Below, in pieces: positions 5,386 through 9,857 of a stretch of DNA of 9,857 nt; position 1 is the first letter of the stretch, and the number at the start of each line of letters is the position of its first letter. Below the pieces are notes generated by a model, which made no database searches, was not told the DNA's origin, and saw nothing but the letters and a program-made list of their open reading frames with translations. The stretch is from positions 1 through 9,857 of the forward strand of contig JACCVE010000385.1 in assembly GCA_013698285.1 (NCBI GenBank), given 5' to 3'. The translations under genes were made by a program, and so were the position numbers. The DNA comes from Chloroflexia bacterium. Its GTDB lineage: Bacteria > Chloroflexota > Chloroflexia > Thermomicrobiales > UBA6265.

Positions 5386-6351
5386 TTATCCCCCCTCGAC
5401 CACGAGCGCCACCATGATCAATTCCGAGAGGCCCCGCATCGTCGCCTCGTAGTCGGCTTCGAGGGACCCGGCACGTCCGAGGGAGTCGAGCGTGACCGGT
5501 AAGACGCTCACTCGCGACCCACGTTCGGAGAGGGCCGAGGTCAGGACGGCGTTGGCGCTTGCCTGGGTCCGGGCCGGGACCAGAACCACGGCGGCACCCG
5601 TGCCGATCGCGGCATCCGCGATCAGCCCGGCTTCGGCCGCCGTCGGCCAGGGCCGTGACGCCGTCGAGGGCAGGACGGCGACCGTGAAGCCATGGGGGGC
5701 CAGGAGGTAGGACAGCCCTCCGTCGGTCGTCGCCACCACCCGCCGGGCGCCGGGGACCATCGCGAACGTTCCAGCCAGATATCGGGACAACTCGGCATAG
5801 CGGACGCCCGCGGCCGAGGTCCGGGCCCGATAGGTATCGGCCGCTCCCGGGTCGAGATCCACAAGCGCGTCGGTCACCCGCTCGAGCGCCAGCGTCCAGA
5901 GTGCCGGGTCCAGCCAGACCGCGGCAGAGACGGCCGTGCCGTTGCCGTCCGGTGGGAGGAGGCGGTCGGGCGGAATCGTGTCCGCGACACCGACCACTGG
6001 TCCCGTTCCGGCGGCGACCGCGAGGAATGACCCGAGACCGGTCTCGAGTCCGAGTCCATGGTGGAACGTGACATCAGCCCCATCGAGCAGCCCGGTGACG
6101 CTGGCGGGGGGACGATAGGCGACCGCATCGGCCCCCGGAGGTACGATTTGGCGGACCTCGACCCGATCACCGGCCACATCTCGTACCAAACCGCTGACAA
6201 GTGACGTCGTCGTGATCACGACGAGACGGGGTTTGAGCACCTCGGAGGTCGGGGATTGCCAGGCGGCCGACGAGCAGCCCCCCAGCCCAGCGACTGCCAC
6301 CAAAAGCAGCAGGAGAGAGGGCCAGTACCAGACGCCTCGCGATGGACGCAT
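5386..6351 (-). CDS. TroA/ZnuA-like substrate-binding lipoprotein lacking the usual metal ligands
   Basis: Predicted membrane-anchored lipoprotein of 321 residues. A hydrophobic signal (about 11-25) ends in the lipobox LGGC, with Cys26 as the lipidated residue. The fold resembles metal-binding proteins of the TroA/ZnuA family: VVITTTSLVSGLVRDVAGDRV (strand and helix from about residue 44), PPGADAVAYRPPAS (71-84), HHGLGLET (97-104), AVWLDPALW (144-152), and LPVTLDSLG (284-292). The metal histidines are gone: V77 replaces H of PHxYEP, A144 replaces H of DPHxWLDP, and T209 replaces H of the SHDAF motif. It therefore may not bind zinc or manganese in the usual way. ATG 6351 lies 2 bp after the ffh stop, suggesting translational coupling. 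No permease or ATPase partner is adjacent. Confidence 0.8.
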   Translation of the reverse strand: MRPSRGVWYWPSLLLLLVAVAGLGGCSSAAWQSPTSEVLKPRLVVITTTSLVSGLVRDVAGDRVEVRQIVPPGADAVAYRPPASVTGLLDGADVTFHHGLGLETGLGSFLAVAAGTGPVVGVADTIPPDRLLPPDGNGTAVSAAVWLDPALWTLALERVTDALVDLDPGAADTYRARTSAAGVRYAELSRYLAGTFAMVPGARRVVATTDGGLSYLLAPHGFTVAVLPSTASRPWPTAAEAGLIADAAIGTGAAVVLVPARTQASANAVLTSALSERGSRVSVLPVTLDSLGRAGSLEADYEATMRGLSELIMVALVVEGG

Positions 6352-6353
6352 CG

Positions 6354-7694
6354 CTAGAAGTCGAACGGTAGGTTGGCCGGCAGCTTGCCCTTCTTGGCCA
6401 TCTTGCCGAACTGGGCCATCATCCCCTGCATGTCCCTGAACTGCTTCAGGAGTTGGTTGACCTCGTTGCGCTGGGTGCCGCTGCCCCGGGCGATCCGGTT
6501 CAGGCGGCGACCCCGGACCATCTCGGGCCGCCTGCGCTCCTGGGGGGTCATCGAGAGGATGATCGCCTCGATCCGCTTGTAGTCGTCGTCGGAGATCTGC
6601 GCCTTGGCCTGGCGCATCTGGCTGCCCAGGCCGGGGATCATCTCCATGAGCTGGCTCAGCGGGCCCATCTTCTTGATCTTTTGGAGCTGGTCGAGGAAGT
6701 CCTCCAGGTCGAATTGGCCCTTGATCATCCGGTTCTGGAGTCGTTCGGCGTCCTTGTCGTCGGTGAGTTCCTGGGCTCGCTCGACCAGGGAGAGGACATC
6801 GCCCATCCCGAGGATACGGCCCGCGAGCCGCTCGGGGTAAAACGGTTCCAGCGCGTCCAGCTTCTCGCCGGTGCCGATGAACTTGATCGGTACTCCGGTC
6901 ACCGCGCGGATGGAGAGGGCCGCGCCGCCCCGGGCGTCGCCGTCCATCTTGGTCAAGATCAATCCCGTGACCGCCAAGCGGTCGTGGAAGGTCTGGGCGA
7001 CGCCCACCGCCTCCTGGCCGGTCATCGCGTCGGCGACGAGGAGGATCTCGGTCGGGTTGACCCGGTCGCGGATGGTGACCAGTTCGGCCATCAGCGGCTC
7101 GTCGATCTGGAGTCGCCCGGCCGTGTCGATGATGACCGGGTTGTACCCCCGTTCCATGGCGTGCTTGACCGCGTTGACGGCGACGGTGACCGGGCTCGAC
7201 CCGGTGGTCCCCTCGGCGTAGACGGGGATATTGACCTGCTTCCCCAGCGCCTGGAGCTGGTTGACCGCGGCGGGCCGCTGGAGGTCGGCCGCGACCATCA
7301 GCGGGTTGCGCCCCTCCTTTCGGAGTTGGAGGGCGAGCTTGCCGGTGTGGGTCGTCTTACCCGAGCCTTGCAGTCCGACCATCATCAGGATCTGGGGGGG
7401 ACGCTCCGGTAACCGCAGCGGCTCCCGGTCGGTGCCGAGGACGCGGACCAGTTCCTCGTTGACGATCCCGATTGCCGTCTGCGCAGGCGTCAAACTGCGC
7501 AGCACGTCCTGGCCGACGGCCCGCTCCCGGACGGCCGCGACGAAGTCCTTGACGACTTTGAAGTTGACGTCCGCTTCCAAGAGGGCGCGGCGGACCTCGC
7601 GCATCGCGTCGTCGACGTCTTGCTCGGTCAGCCGTCCCTTGCGGTTCAGGCGACCGAACGTCTCGTTCAAGCGGTCGGAGAGAGATTCGAACAT
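6354..7694 (-). CDS. ffh: Signal recognition particle protein Ffh (SRP54)
   Basis: GTPase of the bacterial SRP; with 4.5S RNA it binds signal sequences on nascent chains and docks with FtsY. The length, 446 residues, is normal. The N domain (1-90) is followed by the G domain with P-loop GLQGSGKTT (107-115), DLQRPAA (137-143), DTAGR (190-194), TKMDGDARGG (248-257) and FIGTGEKLDALEPF (272-285). The methionine-rich M domain (about 320-435) holds the RNA-binding segment RGRRLNRIARGSGT (394-407) and a GMM-rich tail. ATG 7694 is preceded by GAGGA (7702-7706) 7 nt upstream. ftsY lies 60 bp upstream in the same direction, so receptor and particle protein are probably co-transcribed. The assignment is very secure. 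Confidence 0.98.
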   Translation of the reverse strand: MFESLSDRLNETFGRLNRKGRLTEQDVDDAMREVRRALLEADVNFKVVKDFVAAVRERAVGQDVLRSLTPAQTAIGIVNEELVRVLGTDREPLRLPERPPQILMMVGLQGSGKTTHTGKLALQLRKEGRNPLMVAADLQRPAAVNQLQALGKQVNIPVYAEGTTGSSPVTVAVNAVKHAMERGYNPVIIDTAGRLQIDEPLMAELVTIRDRVNPTEILLVADAMTGQEAVGVAQTFHDRLAVTGLILTKMDGDARGGAALSIRAVTGVPIKFIGTGEKLDALEPFYPERLAGRILGMGDVLSLVERAQELTDDKDAERLQNRMIKGQFDLEDFLDQLQKIKKMGPLSQLMEMIPGLGSQMRQAKAQISDDDYKRIEAIILSMTPQERRRPEMVRGRRLNRIARGSGTQRNEVNQLLKQFRDMQGMMAQFGKMAKKGKLPANLPFDF

Positions 7695-7754
7695 CGTGGC
7701 GTCCTCGGTCAGCGTGGTCGATGGGGGAGGGGAGGGTGACGTGCCGGACCGGGC

Positions 7755-8720
7755 CTACAGGCCCTCGCCGACGCCGAAGAAGAGCGAATCGACGTAGGTG
7801 TCGGGGTGGAACTCGGCCAAGTCGGTCGCCTTCTCGCCGGTGCCGATGTACGAGATCGGGGTACCCAATTCTTTGGCGACGGAGAAGGCGATGCCACCCT
7901 TCGCGGTGCCGTCCAGCTTGGCGATCATGATGTCGGTGATCGCCACCGACTTCGAGAACTCCTGGGCCTGGATCAGGCCGTTCTGGCCCGTCGTGGCATC
8001 GATCGCCAGCAACACTTCCTGGGGAGCGGACTCGACGTGGCGCTGCATCACCTTGCGGATCTTGCCCAACTCGAACATCAGATTGGTCTTGTTGTGCAGG
8101 CGGCCGGCCGTGTCGACGATCAGGACATCGGCGCCCCGGTTGTGGGCCGCCTGCATGGCGTCGAAGACGACCGCGCCGGGGTCGGCGCCGGGACCGTGGG
8201 CGATCACTGGCACATCCAGGCGCTGGCCCCAGATCTGGAGCTGGTCGATCGCGGCGGCGCGGAAGGTGTCGCCGGCGGCCAGCATCACGCTCCGGCCGAA
8301 TCGCTGGTGATAGGCCGCCAGCTTGGCGATCGTGGTGGTCTTGCCGACGCCGTTGACGCCGACGACCAAGATCACCCAGGGCACACCGCGCTGGAGGATC
8401 TTGACCTTCCGGTTTCGGGTGGCGAGCTCGAGCAGGGCGACCATGTCATTGCGGAGCAGTTCGCGGGCATCGGTCGGATGGACGATCCGTCGATCGCGGA
8501 CCTGCGACCGGAGATCCTCGACCAGTCGCTGGCTGACGTCCCAGCCGACATCGGCCTGGATCAGGAGCATCTCCAGGTCCTCGTACAGCTCGTCGTCCAT
8601 CGTCGAACGGTCGAAGAGGCGGGTGATCTCGAGGAAGACCCCTCGCCGCGTCTTCTCCAGACCCTGCTGGACCTGCACATCGGGTTCCGCCCGGCGGCGA
8701 AAGAGACGGTTCAACACCAC
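7755..8720 (-). CDS. ftsY: Signal recognition particle receptor FtsY
   Basis: Membrane-associated GTPase that receives the SRP-ribosome complex and hands it to the Sec translocon. The 321 residues comprise the NG domains, without a long acidic A domain. Visible motifs are the N-domain segment LEMLLIQADVGWDVSQRLV (49-67), P-loop GVNGVGKTTT (121-130), GDTFRAAAIDQLQIW (150-164), DTAGRLHNKTNLM (203-215), KLDGTAKGG (268-276) and YIGTGEKATDLAEF (291-304). The frame stays open to 9065, but homology begins near FRRRAEPD and no ATG fits. The GTG pair at 8720/8717 is chosen because AAGGG (8729-8733) lies 8 nt upstream of the first GTG. A basic N-terminal patch (RLFRRR) may help lipid contact. It is the first gene of the right-hand row. 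Confidence 0.95.
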   Translation of the reverse strand: MVLNRLFRRRAEPDVQVQQGLEKTRRGVFLEITRLFDRSTMDDELYEDLEMLLIQADVGWDVSQRLVEDLRSQVRDRRIVHPTDARELLRNDMVALLELATRNRKVKILQRGVPWVILVVGVNGVGKTTTIAKLAAYHQRFGRSVMLAAGDTFRAAAIDQLQIWGQRLDVPVIAHGPGADPGAVVFDAMQAAHNRGADVLIVDTAGRLHNKTNLMFELGKIRKVMQRHVESAPQEVLLAIDATTGQNGLIQAQEFSKSVAITDIMIAKLDGTAKGGIAFSVAKELGTPISYIGTGEKATDLAEFHPDTYVDSLFFGVGEGL

Positions 8721-8840
8721 GGGAGACGCCCTTCGTGTGAGGTTCGTGCGGGGGATCGAGGGCGGGCCGGGGACGATGCTGGAGAGTTGTTTGACCCTGA
8801 GAAGCTTACCACGGGCCCCCGGTACCCCGGTCACGGGCCC

Positions 8841-8854
8841 GGCGGCGCGCCGCC
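8841..8854. repeat. Perfect GC palindrome upstream of ftsY
   Basis: GGCGGCGCGCCGCC is fully self-complementary and lies in the 223-bp gap between the pseudogene and ftsY, which otherwise holds no recognisable gene and no clear promoter. Nearby GGGCCC motifs (8814-8819, 8835-8840) add to the structure. It could be a terminator stem for the decayed gene upstream, but no T-tract follows. Confidence 0.35.
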
Positions 8855-8943
8855 CGCGGAGGACCGGACAAACGCCTCGGATGGCGTGACCCCCCGCCAC
8901 CGCCCGACGAACTACGGGCGACGCAGCGCGGGAGCAACGCGCG

Positions 8944-9857
8944 CTAGGCCCAGTAGATGAACGATCCCTGGTGATCCGCGGCGATCTGGAGCAGGGCGAG
9001 CCCGGTGAATCTGGCGTAGCAGTAGGGTCGGAACTTCTCGACGGACTCGTCGACGTCGGCGCCACACGCCCACCGCGCGCTGATCTACACGGGCGTCACT
9101 GACTGAGTCGCCGCTTCAAACGACGATGGACACGGCAGGTTGACATCCACCTTCCAGCTAGGGCCCAATCAGCGGAACGGCTCGTGGGGCCGTCACATCG
9201 CGGCATCCTAATCTGGGTCATAGCAGACGGCGACCCGGCCGACGCGGGGCTTGCCCGTGCCACCGGATGCGTCGAAATATCTGCCCGAGCTCCAGCTTCG
9301 GCTCGGTCGCGATCAGGATATCTGCCTGTTCCTCGGCGAGCGCGCACGAGTCATTTCCTGACACGGCGACGCCGATCGCGACGCGCGTCGCTGGCAGGTT
9401 CCGGAGCTTGGCTGGCTCGACGTCGAAATGCGTCCCGCGGTCGTTGACGTTCCCATCGTCGAGCAGGGCGACGATGAAGTCGATCGCCTCAGAGAGCATC
9501 TCGTGGCGGATGCCCACCGCCGGCCGACCCTCGCCGACGATGGGTTCGTTCAGGTTCTCCCGCGCGCCGAGCCCGTGCTGGATGTGTACAGCGGAGAGTG
9601 CCTGCACCGTCACCGCCTACTGGGCGACGATCGCCGGGTGGTACCGGAGGATGGGCAGGTGACGTACGTCATCAGCGGGATAATCGTCGCGCCCGGGCGG
9701 CCGCGCCCAGGATCGACCAGGCGTACCCGGCGTGGCCTAGCGCCTCCGACCAGGGGAAGGAGTGATCGCTGATCGTGGCGAATTCGAAACTAGCGGCTTC
9801 CGACGCCTGGAGATTGCGGACGAGTTAGTCCGGGTGACTCTGCTCGCACATCATGGT
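8944..9857 (-). pseudogene. Decayed F420-dependent LLM-class oxidoreductase (glucose-6-phosphate-dehydrogenase-like), N-terminal edge at the window end
   Basis: Pieces of an F420-dependent TIM-barrel oxidoreductase can be read in family order across several frames. They are LVRNLQASEAASFEFATISD (ending near 9760) followed by HSFPWSEALGH, LPILRYHPAIVAQ, GLGARENLNEPIVGEG with RHEMLSEAIDFIVALL, VAIGVAVSGNDS, SGGTGKPRVGRVAVCYDPD, and a C-terminal FTGLALLQIAADHQGSFIYW. In-frame stops are seen at 9825-9827, 9672-9674, 9615-9617, 9208-9210, 9193-9195, 9169-9171 and 9085-9087. Frameshifts lie near 9650-9656 (apparent 1-bp loss) and 9275-9277 (apparent 1-bp gain). The family's terminal stop would be 8944-8946. 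The longest intact piece, 9218-9613, is only the middle of the protein. With this many lesions it is surely non-functional. The intact family uses reduced or oxidised coenzyme F420, so this lineage probably makes or once made F420. Confidence 0.85.

Noticed and set aside
6453..8960. Long plus-strand frames opposite ffh and ftsY (6453-7412, 7806-8960)
   Set aside because: Both mirror highly conserved SRP GTPases on the other strand and have no family signature or ribosome site.
8721..9065. N-terminal extension of FtsY to 9065
   Set aside because: The extension has shadow-like composition and runs into the pseudogene; GTG 8720 has a good ribosome site and gives a normal FtsY length.
9218..9613. 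Treating the intact 131-codon stretch as a functional small protein
   Set aside because: It holds only the middle of the oxidoreductase barrel, is bounded by an in-frame stop and a frameshift, and flanking decayed parts of the same protein are visible.
9428..9772. Plus-strand frame as a small gene
   Set aside because: It lies opposite the recognisable F420-oxidoreductase pseudogene and has no motif of its own.
1..9857. CRISPR array, tRNA, rRNA, insertion sequence or attachment site
   Set aside because: No regularly spaced repeats, cloverleaf, rRNA signature, transposase motif or terminal inverted repeats were seen on either strand.

Overview
The window is GC-rich bacterial chromosome, most likely from a Chloroflexota lineage near Thermomicrobia/Sphaerobacter. 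That assignment is an inference from GC-rich codon use, Ala-Ser-Pro linkers in a Tat-exported sugar-binding protein, a decayed F420-dependent oxidoreductase and a glutaredoxin-like protein with an apparent selenocysteine codon. A high-GC actinobacterium is the main alternative.

Left block (minus strand, about 1-3459): a carbohydrate ABC importer operon, transcribed as Tat-exported binding protein (1850-3205), MalF-type permease (758-1747) and MalG-type permease (1-712, cut by the window edge). A strong 12-bp C(UUCG)G hairpin separates the binding-protein gene from the permeases. The divergent region 3206-3459 holds a perfect 14-bp palindrome, TGGGAGCGCTCCCA, identical to the operator of the actinobacterial cellulose/cellobiose regulators CelR and CebR, plus a leader hairpin and other dyads. 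No ATPase gene or regulator gene is in view.

Middle: trmH (3460-4134, plus strand), a tRNA Gm18 2'-O-methyltransferase, runs divergently from the sugar operon and convergently with the right-hand block.

Right block (minus strand, 4170-8720): a co-directional row ftsY, ffh, TroA-like lipoprotein, glutaredoxin-PDZ protein, MgtC/SapB membrane protein. FtsY and Ffh form the SRP targeting pathway. The lipoprotein has the metal-binding-protein fold signature but has lost its metal-binding histidines. The glutaredoxin-PDZ gene (4750-5292) has an in-frame TGA exactly where the first cysteine of the CPWC redox motif should be, a strong ribosome binding site upstream, intact coding sequence downstream and a hairpin just after the TGA. 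It is best read as a UPWC selenoprotein, and it is the most interesting item here.

Right edge (8944-9857, minus strand): a pseudogene of an F420-dependent, glucose-6-phosphate-dehydrogenase-like LLM-class oxidoreductase. It can be followed nearly end to end but is broken by many stops and at least two frameshifts.
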